From Roseibium album (GTDB lineage: Bacteria > Pseudomonadota > Alphaproteobacteria > Rhizobiales > Stappiaceae): a stretch of DNA of 64,000 nt. A program made the translations under genes and the position numbers. Shown in pieces: positions 45,759 to 54,079 of the stretch. Position 1 is the first letter of the stretch. Each line of letters begins with the position of its first letter. The stretch covers positions 58-64,057 of the forward strand of contig CXTY01000007.1 of the NCBI GenBank assembly GCA_001404055.1, written 5' to 3'. The notes beneath the pieces were generated by a model. That model had not been told where the DNA came from, did not search any database, and saw only the letters and a program-made list of their open reading frames with translations.

Positions 45759-46703
45759 TTAATCCAATAGAGTCCTGATATCGAATTCTTCTGATGGATC
45801 AACCCTTTGCCAGTCACTCATCTGATTACGAAACCAGGTTTCCTGTCGTTTCGCGTATTGCCGCGTCGCAACAGTAAGCCGATAAGCGGTTTCCCCAATG
45901 TCATTTTCATCGTTAAGAAAAGCACCTATTTCATTAACACCTATGGCGCGCATAGCGGGAAGTTTGGTCGACAATCCCTTTGACAGCAGATTCTTGACCT
46001 CTTCGATTCCTTTTTCCGACAACATCAGGTGCGCCCGCCTTGCGATCCGTTCATGGAGCCAGGGACGCGGCGGTGCCAAAACAATTTGCGTTGCCTGCCC
46101 ATTAGCCAAAAACGGAGCGGGATGAGGCCTGCTCTGCCAGTGCGAGAGCGATTCGCCTGTTGCCATTAAAACTTCCAGTGCCCGGGCCAGGCGCTGCGGA
46201 TCGGAAAGATTGTGGCTAGCTCTTTCATCTCCCAGGTTTTCAAGTTGCCGCTTCAGGCCTGCAACCCCTTCCTGATCTGCCAGACTTCTTGCCTTGTCGC
46301 GTATCTCATCAGGAATCTCCGGCAGATCCGCAAAACCCTCAGACAATGCCTTGAAATAAAGACCGGTGCCGCCGACCAGAATCGGAACTTTTCCGACGCT
46401 CCAGACAGATTCGATCTCGGCAGTTGCCAAGCGGAGCCATGCTCCAGTTGAAAATGCTGTTGACGCTGAAAGAACACCATACAGCCTATGAGGTACTTGC
46501 GCTTCCTCTTCAACCGATGGACGGGCACTGACGACGCGCAATTCTTCGTATAGCTGCATTGAATCGGCGTTGATAATGACGCCGTCCAGAGTTTTGGCGA
46601 GTTCCAATGCCAAAGTGGACTTGCCGCTAGCCGTCGGGCCAGCTATCAGAATGACGCGTTTGCTGTCTTCCGGTTGCCCATTGCCTTCCAAGGATTCGTC
46701 CAT
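45759..46703 (-). CDS. miaA: tRNA dimethylallyltransferase
   Basis: A 314-residue enzyme that adds dimethylallyl to A37 of tRNAs reading UNN codons. P-loop 'IAGPTASGKSTLA' (~residues 20-32), 'INADSMQLY' near 50, 'ILVGGTGLYFKAL' near 108, and 'RYAKRQETWFRNQ'-type end ('TRQYAKRQETWFRNQM') are diagnostic. I use ATG 46703, which shares the CATG with the serB start on the other strand; ATG 46712 would add three residues. A longer upstream frame to 46871 lies inside serB and is not used. Promoter must lie within serB. Confidence 0.93.
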   Translation of the reverse strand: MDESLEGNGQPEDSKRVILIAGPTASGKSTLALELAKTLDGVIINADSMQLYEELRVVSARPSVEEEAQVPHRLYGVLSASTAFSTGAWLRLATAEIESVWSVGKVPILVGGTGLYFKALSEGFADLPEIPDEIRDKARSLADQEGVAGLKRQLENLGDERASHNLSDPQRLARALEVLMATGESLSHWQSRPHPAPFLANGQATQIVLAPPRPWLHERIARRAHLMLSEKGIEEVKNLLSKGLSTKLPAMRAIGVNEIGAFLNDENDIGETAYRLTVATRQYAKRQETWFRNQMSDWQRVDPSEEFDIRTLLD

Positions 46704-47592
46704 GTCTCTCATCGCCACATTGGTTTCTACCCCAACAGCTCCCGCGGTTGATGCGGAGTTGATCCGCAAGGCGTCCGATGCCCTTGGTATCACCGGGACA
46801 TCCACCATACTCAATTCCGGTGTTGCAGCCGATATCCGCTTTGGGGGACCAAATGCAAGTGCTGCAGACACCCTTTTGCGAGAAGTTGTCGGTCAGGCCC
46901 CTGTTGATGTCTTTGTTCAGGCCGAGCAAGGACGCCGTAAGCAGCTATTGATCGCCGATATGGATTCCACAATGATCCGGCAGGAATGCATCGATGAACT
47001 GGCGGCTGAACTCGGCCTGAAAGACCGGATTTCCGAAATCACGGAACGGGCCATGCGCGGCGAGATTGAATTCGAACCAGCCCTGCGCGAACGCGTGGGC
47101 CTTTTGGCTGGCCTCGCCGTTTCTTCAATTGACACGGTTCTGAGCGGACGCATCAGCCTGATGCCGGGTGGCCGAACTCTGGTTCAGACCATGAAGGCAA
47201 ATGGCGCCTACTGCGCATTGGTGTCAGGTGGTTTCACGCATTTCACCAAGGCTGTTTCCGACATGATCGGCTTTGACGAGAACCAGGCCAACACGTTGCT
47301 GGAAGACCATGGCAAACTGACCGGCAGGGTTGGAGAACCGATCCTCGGCCGCGAAGCCAAGCGAGCTCGGCTGGAATATCTGGTTGCCGATAAAGGCCTC
47401 TCATTCGACAACACACTTGCTGTTGGCGACGGAGCCAACGATCTGGCGATGATTGAAAGGGCTGGCGCAGGCGTTGCCTATCGCGCCAAGCCAGCCGTTG
47501 CCGAGGCGGCGGACTTCCGTGTCAACCACGGTGACCTCACCGCCCTGCTCTATCTTCAAGGCTATGCGGAAAGTGATTTTGTGCTGAGTTGA
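46702..47592 (+). CDS. serB: Phosphoserine phosphatase
   Basis: A 296-residue HAD-family enzyme that dephosphorylates L-phosphoserine, the last step of serine synthesis. 'IADMDSTMIRQE' is the nucleophile loop DxDST, 'SGGFTHFTKAV' motif II, and 'GDGANDLAMIERAGAGVAY' motif III/IV. The N-terminal ~85 residues are the ACT-like regulatory part. ATG 46702 with AAGGA upstream is preferred; the open frame back to 46570 runs inside miaA. A bidirectional terminator follows. Confidence 0.95.
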   Translation: MSLIATLVSTPTAPAVDAELIRKASDALGITGTSTILNSGVAADIRFGGPNASAADTLLREVVGQAPVDVFVQAEQGRRKQLLIADMDSTMIRQECIDELAAELGLKDRISEITERAMRGEIEFEPALRERVGLLAGLAVSSIDTVLSGRISLMPGGRTLVQTMKANGAYCALVSGGFTHFTKAVSDMIGFDENQANTLLEDHGKLTGRVGEPILGREAKRARLEYLVADKGLSFDNTLAVGDGANDLAMIERAGAGVAYRAKPAVAEAADFRVNHGDLTALLYLQGYAESDFVLS

Positions 47593-47618
47593 GCAGCACA
47601 TCGTGAAGTGCAAATAGG

Positions 47619-47650
47619 AAAGGGCGCCGTTTCCGGCGCCCTTTCTGTTT
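47619..47650. terminator. Bidirectional terminator between serB and degP
   Basis: AAAGGGCGCCG pairs perfectly with CGGCGCCCTTT (47619-47644) and T-rich sequence follows on the plus strand (CTGTTTTG). The genes converge here, so it likely ends both transcripts. Confidence 0.9.
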
Positions 47651-47671
47651 TGTTGGCAGAAACGCTGCGAG

Positions 47672-49159
47672 CTAGTCTTCTATGCGAACCGGCACGAAGC
47701 GAACGTCTCCGGTTGGGTTGGCCAGCAGCAGCAGGGCGGAACGACGTCCGTCTTCTTTCAGCTTCTTGATTTCTTTTTCAACGTCTGCAGGGCTTTCGAC
47801 CGGCTCCTGAGCGACTTCCTTGATGACATCACCTGCTGTGACCCGCTTTTCTTCTGCCGAAGAGCCGGGTTTCACTTCAGTGACAACCACACCGGTCACA
47901 TCCGCATCGATGGTGAACTGCTGGCGCAATGCATCGTCGAGCAGAGCCAGGGTCATTCCAAGAACCTCACTCTTTTCAATCGGCTTGTCCTCGGCAGGGT
48001 CGTCTGCCTCCGCACTGGCCTCGGTGACGGGAGCTTCCTCTAGCCGTTCAAGTGTCACGCTGATGGTGACCTCCTTGCCCTTGCGCAGGACAACGACTTC
48101 CACTTCCTTGCCAATAGCAGTTTCGGCAACCATGCGCGGCAGTTCACGCATTGCCTCAACTTCAGCACCATCGAACTTCAGGATGACGTCACCCGGCTCA
48201 ACCTTGCCCTTTGCAGCAGGGCCGTCTTCCGTCACACCCGCAACCAGCGCGCCCATGGCCTCTTTCATGCCAAGGCTCTCGGCAATCTCATCCGTGACTT
48301 CCTGAATACGGACACCCAACCAGCCGCGGCGGGTTTCGCCAAACTCACGGAGCTGGTCGATAACACGTATCGCTGTCTTGGCCGGAATGGCAAAGCCGAT
48401 ACCAATGGAACCGCCTGAAGGTGAAATGATCGCCGTGTTGATACCGACCACATTTCCCTGCATGTCAAACAGCGGACCACCGGAGTTGCCCCGGTTTATG
48501 GAAGCATCGGTCTGGATAAAGTTATCGTAGGGTCCTGAATTGATGTCGCGGTTACGCGCTGAAACAATACCAACGGTGACCGTACCACCGAGACCGAAAG
48601 GGTTGCCGATCGCCATAACCCAGTCACCAACACGGATCTTCTCGGATTCGCCAAAATCTACAGCCTTCAACGGTGTTTCAGGCTCAACCTTAAGCACAGC
48701 CAGGTCGGTTTTCTCATCGGTTCCGATGATTTCCGCCCGAAGCTTGGTTCCGTCGTTGAAATTCGCTGTGATCTCGTCTGCACCGTCAATCACGTGATTG
48801 TTGGTAATGATGATGCCTTCCTTGCCATCGATCACAAAACCCGAACCAAGGGACTGAACCCGGCGAGGTTGTTGATCGTTGTCGCGGTTCTGCCGATTGA
48901 AGAATTCTTCGAAGAATTCCTGGAACGGCGATCCGTCCGGCACCTGCGGCATGGGAACCGAACGCCGGCCTTGAACCGTTTGTGCGGTGGAAATATTCAC
49001 GACCGCGTCAGCGAGATTTTCAGCCAGGTCAGCGACCGAAACCGGCCCTTGCGCCTGAGCGCTCTGGACGGGTTGAAAAGCGACCATTCCGCCAAGAACG
49101 ATACCCGCTGCTGCATAAGCGAGCCGGGTCATTCGACGGCGAATTAATTGTGGGGCCAT
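47672..49159 (-). CDS. degP: Do-family periplasmic serine protease
   Basis: A 495-residue HtrA/MucD protease-chaperone of the envelope stress response. Signal peptide ends near AQAQ (~residue 36). The triad is His122 (TNNHVIDG), Asp152 (TDLAVLKV) and Ser226 (GNSGGPL). Two PDZ domains follow (~270-355 with 'GWLGVRIQEV', and ~390-485). ATG 49159 has GGAG eight bases upstream; the longer frame to 49366 has no support. A terminator separates it from the hflK-hflC-DUF2065 transcript, so it has its own promoter in 49160-49239. Confidence 0.95.
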   Translation of the reverse strand: MAPQLIRRRMTRLAYAAAGIVLGGMVAFQPVQSAQAQGPVSVADLAENLADAVVNISTAQTVQGRRSVPMPQVPDGSPFQEFFEEFFNRQNRDNDQQPRRVQSLGSGFVIDGKEGIIITNNHVIDGADEITANFNDGTKLRAEIIGTDEKTDLAVLKVEPETPLKAVDFGESEKIRVGDWVMAIGNPFGLGGTVTVGIVSARNRDINSGPYDNFIQTDASINRGNSGGPLFDMQGNVVGINTAIISPSGGSIGIGFAIPAKTAIRVIDQLREFGETRRGWLGVRIQEVTDEIAESLGMKEAMGALVAGVTEDGPAAKGKVEPGDVILKFDGAEVEAMRELPRMVAETAIGKEVEVVVLRKGKEVTISVTLERLEEAPVTEASAEADDPAEDKPIEKSEVLGMTLALLDDALRQQFTIDADVTGVVVTEVKPGSSAEEKRVTAGDVIKEVAQEPVESPADVEKEIKKLKEDGRRSALLLLANPTGDVRFVPVRIED

Positions 49160-49239
49160 AGGGCTTTCTCCTCGATTCCAGCCGGTTGGACTGCCCTTAG
49201 AGAGCAAACAGTCAATAGATTTATTCTTTGAATATAGAA

Positions 49240-49269
49240 CGGGCAGGAGAATTTTGCTCCTCCTGCCCG
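49240..49269 (-). terminator. Terminator after the hflK-hflC-DUF2065 operon
   Basis: CGGGCAGGAG and CTCCTGCCCG form a ten-base stem. On the minus strand it comes 11 bases after the DUF2065 stop and is followed by TTCTATATT, ending that operon before degP. Confidence 0.85.
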
Positions 49270-49280
49270 AAAACTTTTCG

Positions 49281-49466
49281 TTATCCGCGTATGATCCACA
49301 CAAGAAATAGGCCAATTGCAGCTGCAACGAGACCAGCTGTGCGTAAAGTCTGGTCTGGTGTTTCAATCGCGCTGCGCATGACGTTCTTCATTCCGCCCGG
49401 TACCAGCGCGTAAAGCACGCCTTCAAAAACCAGTACCAGGCCAAGTGCGGTAATCAGTTCGCTCAT
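49281..49466 (-). CDS. DUF2065 small membrane protein
   Basis: A 61-residue protein made of two hydrophobic helices with a short charged link: 'ITALGLVLVFEGVLYALVPGGMKNVM' and 'RTAGLVAAAIGLFLVWIIRG'. The 'ALVPG.' turn identifies DUF2065. It overlaps the hflC stop by four bases and always neighbours hflC in relatives, so a role with the HflKC-FtsH complex is plausible but unproven. Confidence 0.88.
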   Translation of the reverse strand: MSELITALGLVLVFEGVLYALVPGGMKNVMRSAIETPDQTLRTAGLVAAAIGLFLVWIIRG

Positions 49467-50398
49467 TGCGAAGCAGACTGGGAGACACCACTGTTGTTCC
49501 GGGTGCCGCCATTGTCGTTGGCAGCGGATGGCGGTGGTGCCCCTGCCGGGTCCTTGAAGAACCGGAAGAAGCTTGAATCCGGCGACAATACCAAGCTGGT
49601 ATCACCGGACTGCAACCCGGCCTCGTAGGCCTGCATCGACCGATAGAAGGCAAAGAACTCAGGATCAGCACCGAAGGCTTCAGCGAAGATCTTGTTCCGC
49701 TCCGCGTCACCATCACCTCGAATGATCTCCGAATCACGGTTCGCTTCGGCAACCAGAACGGTTGCATCACGGTCGGCACGGGATCTGATCCGGCGTGCAA
49801 CTTCTTCACCCTGGGCTCGGAGTTCTGTCGCTTCGCGCTGACGTTCGGTCTTCATCCGTTCGTAAATCGCCTGCGAGTTGGCATCCGGCAAATCTGCACG
49901 ACGGATTTTCACGTCGACCACCTCGATACCAAGTTCCTTGGCGTTAGCGCCGACGTCTTTACGGATTGCTTCCATGACGCCTGAGCGATCATCGCGAACC
50001 AGCGCAACAAAACTGGTCTTGCCGAGCTCGGAACGCAGCGAAGATTGCAGCAATGTCGACAGACGACGGTTGGCTGTCTGAACATTCGAGACGCGCTGGT
50101 AGAACAGAACCGGATCGGAAATTCGGTAACGCGCAAACGCATCGACCACCAGGCGCTTCTTGTCCGAGGAAATCGGCTCAAGCGGTGGCATGTCCAAGTT
50201 CAAAACGCGTTTATCCAGGTAAACTACGTTCTGAACGAACGGTATCTTGAAGTAAAAACCAGGGTTCTTCTTCGGCTGTTCGACGATTCTGCCGAGCTGC
50301 AGTACAAGCGCCTGCTGGGTTGGGTTGACGATAAAGATCGACATATATCCGGCGATTGCCACGATAACGAGAATAATAACAAGAAAACCGCTACGCAT
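49463..50398 (-). CDS. hflC: HflC, SPFH-domain subunit of the FtsH regulator complex
   Basis: A 311-residue stomatin/prohibitin-family protein with one N-terminal membrane helix (residues ~4-24) and a periplasmic SPFH domain ('QQALVLQLGRIVEQPKKNPGFYFKIPFVQNVVYLDKRVLNLDMP'). With HflK it encloses FtsH and tunes membrane-protein turnover. A heptad-rich 'RQREATELRAQGEEVARRIRSRADRDATVLVAEANRDSEIIRGDGDAERNKIFAEAF' helix follows. It begins two bases after the hflK stop, so they are coupled. Confidence 0.95.
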   Translation of the reverse strand: MRSGFLVIILVIVAIAGYMSIFIVNPTQQALVLQLGRIVEQPKKNPGFYFKIPFVQNVVYLDKRVLNLDMPPLEPISSDKKRLVVDAFARYRISDPVLFYQRVSNVQTANRRLSTLLQSSLRSELGKTSFVALVRDDRSGVMEAIRKDVGANAKELGIEVVDVKIRRADLPDANSQAIYERMKTERQREATELRAQGEEVARRIRSRADRDATVLVAEANRDSEIIRGDGDAERNKIFAEAFGADPEFFAFYRSMQAYEAGLQSGDTSLVLSPDSSFFRFFKDPAGAPPPSAANDNGGTRNNSGVSQSASQ

Positions 50399-50400
50399 GA

Positions 50401-51585
50401 TCAGTTTCCTCCTGTTCTTGCAGCCGGTGCGCTTCCGCGTCCGTGCAGATCGTTAAGCGGCAGGAACGGCAATACGCCTGAGCCTGAAGTATCGCTGTCG
50501 ATGATGATTTTATTGTTGTTCCCCAAGACCTTTTCCAAAGTTTCGAGGTACAGACGCTCGCGGGTAACATCCGGTGCGTTCTTGTACTCGTCATAAATCT
50601 TTGTGAAACGCTGAGACTGACCGGTCGCTTCTGCGATGGACTGTTCCTTGTATGCGTTCGCCTTTTCCAGAACTTGCGCGGCTTCACCGCGTGCTTCAGG
50701 CACGATCTTGTTGGCGTATGCTTCCGCCTGGTTCCGAATACGCTCCTGGTCGGCACGCGCCGCCTGCACATCACGGAAAGCGTCGATGACCTGCGACGGC
50801 GGATCAACTCTCTGCATCTGGACTTCGGCGACCTCAATACCCGCCTTGTAGGAATCCAGTGTCGTCTGCATTAGCGTCGAAACGTCGTTCTGAATTGAGA
50901 CACGGTTTTCGGTCAGGATCGCATCAATGTTGGACCCGCCAACAACTTCGCGCATCGCGCTTTCGGCAACAGCTTTCACAGTGCTATCGGGATCCTGAAC
51001 ATTGAACAGGTAGTTGGTTATGCCTGCATTCGTGTTCTTGATCCGCCACAGAACCTTGAATCCGACATCGACGATGTTTTCGTCACCCGTTAGCATCAGG
51101 CTTTCTTCAGGGATTTCACGAGACCGAAGAGCACCTGAACTTGTGAAAAGCTCTTCAACGCCAACAGTTGTTTCGCGCTGCGACTCAACCTGCGGCTTGT
51201 AAACTTCGCCGATCGGGTAAGGGTAGTTGTAACGCAAACCCGGCGTCGTCAGTTCAGAGACTTTACCGAGCACCAGTTCGACGCCGCGCTCGCGCTCGTC
51301 AACCGTGTAAAGACCGGTCAAAAGCCAGCCAACAACAGCCAAGCCAATGATAATTAGAATGCCGACGAACCCGAGGCCACCGCCACCGCCGCCAGGCAGA
51401 ACGGTTTTCATGCGGTCCTGTGTGCGTTTCAGGAGCTCTTCCAGGTCAGGCGGATTGCCGCCACCGCCCCGGTTCGGTCCTCCGCCCCAGGGGCCGTTGT
51501 TATTTCCACCGCCGCCCCATGGGCCGCCGTTGTTTCCGCCACCCTTCCAGGGGCCACCGCCACCTGACTGATTGCTCCAAGGCAT
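50401..51585 (-). CDS. hflK: HflK, SPFH-domain subunit of the FtsH regulator complex
   Basis: A 394-residue partner of HflC. It opens with a glycine/proline/asparagine-rich low-complexity tail (residues 1-50) facing the cytoplasm, then a membrane helix ('GFVGILIIIGLAVVGWLLTGLYTV', ~75-98) and an SPFH domain ('ERGVELVLGKVSELTTPGLRYNYPYPIGEVYKP'). AAGGAAG six bases before ATG 51585 fixes the start. Length and order are typical. The next gene upstream (ElaA-like) lies 225 bases away, so the operon promoter is there. Confidence 0.95.
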   Translation of the reverse strand: MPWSNQSGGGGPWKGGGNNGGPWGGGGNNNGPWGGGPNRGGGGNPPDLEELLKRTQDRMKTVLPGGGGGGLGFVGILIIIGLAVVGWLLTGLYTVDERERGVELVLGKVSELTTPGLRYNYPYPIGEVYKPQVESQRETTVGVEELFTSSGALRSREIPEESLMLTGDENIVDVGFKVLWRIKNTNAGITNYLFNVQDPDSTVKAVAESAMREVVGGSNIDAILTENRVSIQNDVSTLMQTTLDSYKAGIEVAEVQMQRVDPPSQVIDAFRDVQAARADQERIRNQAEAYANKIVPEARGEAAQVLEKANAYKEQSIAEATGQSQRFTKIYDEYKNAPDVTRERLYLETLEKVLGNNNKIIIDSDTSGSGVLPFLPLNDLHGRGSAPAARTGGN

Positions 51586-51809
51586 CAAGACTTCCTTCTG
51601 TGAGATCCGGCAGGCGCTGCCGGTCTTGGGTTTTCACCCGTTTTGACTCATCGATGGTTATAGGGAGGTTACCGGCAGCTTTCAACGAAAAGAGAGCCGG
51701 ACAAACCTCGAAAAACCAATGCAATTTCCCGTGCCGCAGGTGGGTAACCGAAGACCCGCTGTCAAGGCTGCTGGAAAAATAAGACTTAGCGAATTCCGCA
51801 GAGACCAGT

Positions 51810-52274
51810 TTAGCCCCGCCGGATCATGTCAATGTGTGGAATTCCATCCTCAATATAAACGTCCGACACGGTTTCAAAATCGAGCGATCCGTAGAACTTT
51901 TCAAGATAGGCCTGAGCCGATACATGGATTGCACAGCCAGGCACCAGTGCTTCGGCTTTTTCAATTCCAGCCAGCATCATGGATCGGCCCACTCCAGACC
52001 CGCGTCCCTCCTTGGCAATCACAACCCTGCCGATGCGGGCGGTCCCGGCATCAGCATCCGAAAACATCCGGATTGCCCCCAGCAAGACACTGGTTGATCT
52101 CTCGCGTATCAGATAGTGCAGCGCACCTGGATCCTTGCCATCAATATCAGCATAGAGCGAAGTCTGCTCAAGGATGAATATGTCCTGGCGCATTTTCAGA
52201 AGGTCGTACACGTCAAGGGGGCCTAGCTCATCAAATTTTGACCAGGTCCCTGTCAGATTGTCCGGTAATTTCAT
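51810..52274 (-). CDS. ElaA-like GNAT acetyltransferase
   Basis: A 154-residue GNAT of the ElaA group: 'LDVYDLLKMRQDIFILEQTSLYADIDGKDPGALHYL' is the family start and 'RIGRVVIAKEGRGSGVGRSMMLAGIEKAEAL' carries motif A. Substrate unknown. It lies between folA and hflK on the same strand, following folA by 14 bases, so it is probably expressed with folA. Confidence 0.88.
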   Translation of the reverse strand: MKLPDNLTGTWSKFDELGPLDVYDLLKMRQDIFILEQTSLYADIDGKDPGALHYLIRERSTSVLLGAIRMFSDADAGTARIGRVVIAKEGRGSGVGRSMMLAGIEKAEALVPGCAIHVSAQAYLEKFYGSLDFETVSDVYIEDGIPHIDMIRRG

Positions 52275-52288
52275 GATAATCAGCTCAG

Positions 52289-52807
52289 TCAGTCTTTTGT
52301 TTTGCGGCGGTAGGTGACAAAGGCAATATCTGCGCTGTCCTTTTCAGTGCGTACACCCTGCTCCCGGCTGGTTTCGACCCACTCGCGAAGGTCGATATCC
52401 GGAAAACGGGTGTCGCCAGTGGGCTCCGCGCTCACTTCCGTGATCTCTAGCCGGTCAGCCATTGGCATCGCTTGCGCGTAGATCTGACCTCCTCCCATGC
52501 AAATGATCTCGTCGACGCCTAGCTCCTTTGCAAGCTTTTCAGCGCGCTCAAACGCAGCTTCGAGCGATGTCGCTGCTTCGACGCCCTCGGGTGCATATTC
52601 TGGATCCCGGGAAATCACAATATGAGGCCGTCCGGGAAGTGGTTTCCCGCCGAAAGAAAGAAAGGTTTTGCGTCCCATGACGACAGGCTTTCCGACTGTC
52701 ATCTTCTTGAAACGTTTCAGATCGGTCGGGAGCCGCCACGGCATATCATTGTCCGATCCAATGACGCCGTTCCTGGCAACCGCTGAAATCAACACAATTT
52801 GAGACAA
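52289..52807 (-). CDS. folA: Dihydrofolate reductase
   Basis: A 172-residue enzyme reducing dihydrofolate to tetrahydrofolate with NADPH. 'ISAVARNGVIGSDNDMPWRLPTDLKRFKKMTVGKPVVMGRKTF' carries the Met20-type loop and the Trp, then the substrate Asp (PTDL), and 'ICMGGGQIYAQAMPMADRLEITEV' closes the cofactor site. It replenishes the folate consumed by ThyA (56949-57743), which lies about 4 kb away on the same strand; the two are adjacent in many relatives. Confidence 0.95.
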   Translation of the reverse strand: MSQIVLISAVARNGVIGSDNDMPWRLPTDLKRFKKMTVGKPVVMGRKTFLSFGGKPLPGRPHIVISRDPEYAPEGVEAATSLEAAFERAEKLAKELGVDEIICMGGGQIYAQAMPMADRLEITEVSAEPTGDTRFPDIDLREWVETSREQGVRTEKDSADIAFVTYRRKTKD

Positions 52808-52970
52808 GAGGCACTCCGAATCCGGTTTTCTTTATCTTGTCCGCCTCCTAGCATGGTTTTCGATCAAGAGAAAAATCTGACACAAATTTAATCGTTGGAG
52901 CCTGTCGGATTTCAGAAAGCGGATACGTCCTGGTTAGGTGATGTATCCCGGCCAGGAGTATTTTTGAACA

Positions 52971-53345
52971 ATGTCTGACTTGATGGAAACCGTTTTGATC
53001 GAGCGCACGCGGGCTTTGATCCCGGAGGAAAATGTTGAACAAAAACGAATGTTTGGATCAACTTGTTTCATGGTCAACGGCAATATGCTGGTCTGTGCAT
53101 CCAAACGGGGACTGATGGCCCGTGTCGGTGCTGACCAGGAAGCCAAAGCGCTCTCAAAACCTCATGCCTCGCCTTGTGAACCAGCTGGACGTTCTATGCC
53201 GGGCTTTATCAAGATCGAACTTCAAGGCATTGAATCGGATGACGATTTGCAAGGATGGGTGGATATGGCCCGATCCTATGTTTGTGCGTTACCACCCAAG
53301 AAAGCGAAGCCGAAAAAACCTGCCAAAGCGAGGGCTGGAAAATGA
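52971..53345 (+). CDS. TfoX N-terminal domain protein
   Basis: A 124-residue protein whose N-terminal ~100 residues match the TfoX_N domain ('EQKRMFGSTCFMVNGNMLVCASKRGLMARVG' then 'GFIKIELQGIESDDDLQGWVDMARSYV'). The last ~20 residues are a Lys/Ala/Pro-rich tail. TfoX_N proteins relate to competence regulators but lone forms are unassigned. It overlaps the next gene by four bases. Confidence 0.85.
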   Translation: MSDLMETVLIERTRALIPEENVEQKRMFGSTCFMVNGNMLVCASKRGLMARVGADQEAKALSKPHASPCEPAGRSMPGFIKIELQGIESDDDLQGWVDMARSYVCALPPKKAKPKKPAKARAGK

Positions 53346-54022
53346 GAGAGCCCTGTTTTCAACCTGAAACCTTTTCGTTCCTTAAGTCACTGGCCGCGAA
53401 CAATAACAAGGACTGGTTCAATGACAACAAGAGCGCCTACCAGCAATCTGTCAAAAAGCCAGCCGACGCCTTTCGCCCGGCTCTTGCTGATGCGCTTGCC
53501 AAGCTGACCGGACACGAAGTCGCGTCCAAGCAGTTTCGTATCAACCGAGATCTGCGTTTTTCCAAGGACAAGACCCCATATAACACGCACATCAGAATGG
53601 CTTTCTGGCCGAAGGGTGCTCTCTTTGAGGGCAAGGACGCCCAGCCACCGAGTTTCTTCCTGTCGATTGAACAGAACCATGTGCGCTTCGGAGCCGGCTG
53701 CATGGCATTTTCCAAGCCAGTGCTTGGCGCGTATCTCAGGATGCTTGAACAAGGCATGGGCGACGAAATCAACGCGCTCTACGCGCGGCTTGAAGCAGAT
53801 GGTTTCGAGCGCTCCGAACCCGATCTCGTCAATCCCCCGAGAGGATTTCCAAAAGACCACGTTGATGCGGGTCTGGCACGTCACAAGGGCCTCGCCACCT
53901 GGAAAACGCACGGGAATACAAACCTTCTGCTTGAAGCGAATGCCGCCGAACGTATGGCGGAGGAATGGCAACCAACGCTCAACTTCTGGAAAATTCTGGT
54001 TAGTTTGCACGAAAAAACTTGA
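53342..54022 (+). CDS. DUF2461 (TIGR02453) family protein
   Basis: A 226-residue protein recognised by 'PETFSFLKSLAANNNKDWFNDNKSAYQQ', 'FRINRDLRFSKDKTPYNTHIRMAFW' and 'PPRGFPKDH...LARHKGLATWK', the hallmarks of DUF2461. Function is unknown. ATG 53342 overlaps the TfoX-N stop (ATGA), so the pair is coupled; an ORF start 87 bases earlier is in the other frame region and not used. Confidence 0.88.
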   Translation: MREPCFQPETFSFLKSLAANNNKDWFNDNKSAYQQSVKKPADAFRPALADALAKLTGHEVASKQFRINRDLRFSKDKTPYNTHIRMAFWPKGALFEGKDAQPPSFFLSIEQNHVRFGAGCMAFSKPVLGAYLRMLEQGMGDEINALYARLEADGFERSEPDLVNPPRGFPKDHVDAGLARHKGLATWKTHGNTNLLLEANAAERMAEEWQPTLNFWKILVSLHEKT

Positions 54023-54079
54023 TCCAAAGCGCTTTGGATTTTATCAACTGGGTGAGTTCCCCCAAAAAAATGAGATCCA

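Noticed and set aside
47820..48305. Plus-strand Ser/Thr-rich open frame
   Set aside because: It is antisense to degP and has a biased composition caused by codon pairing.
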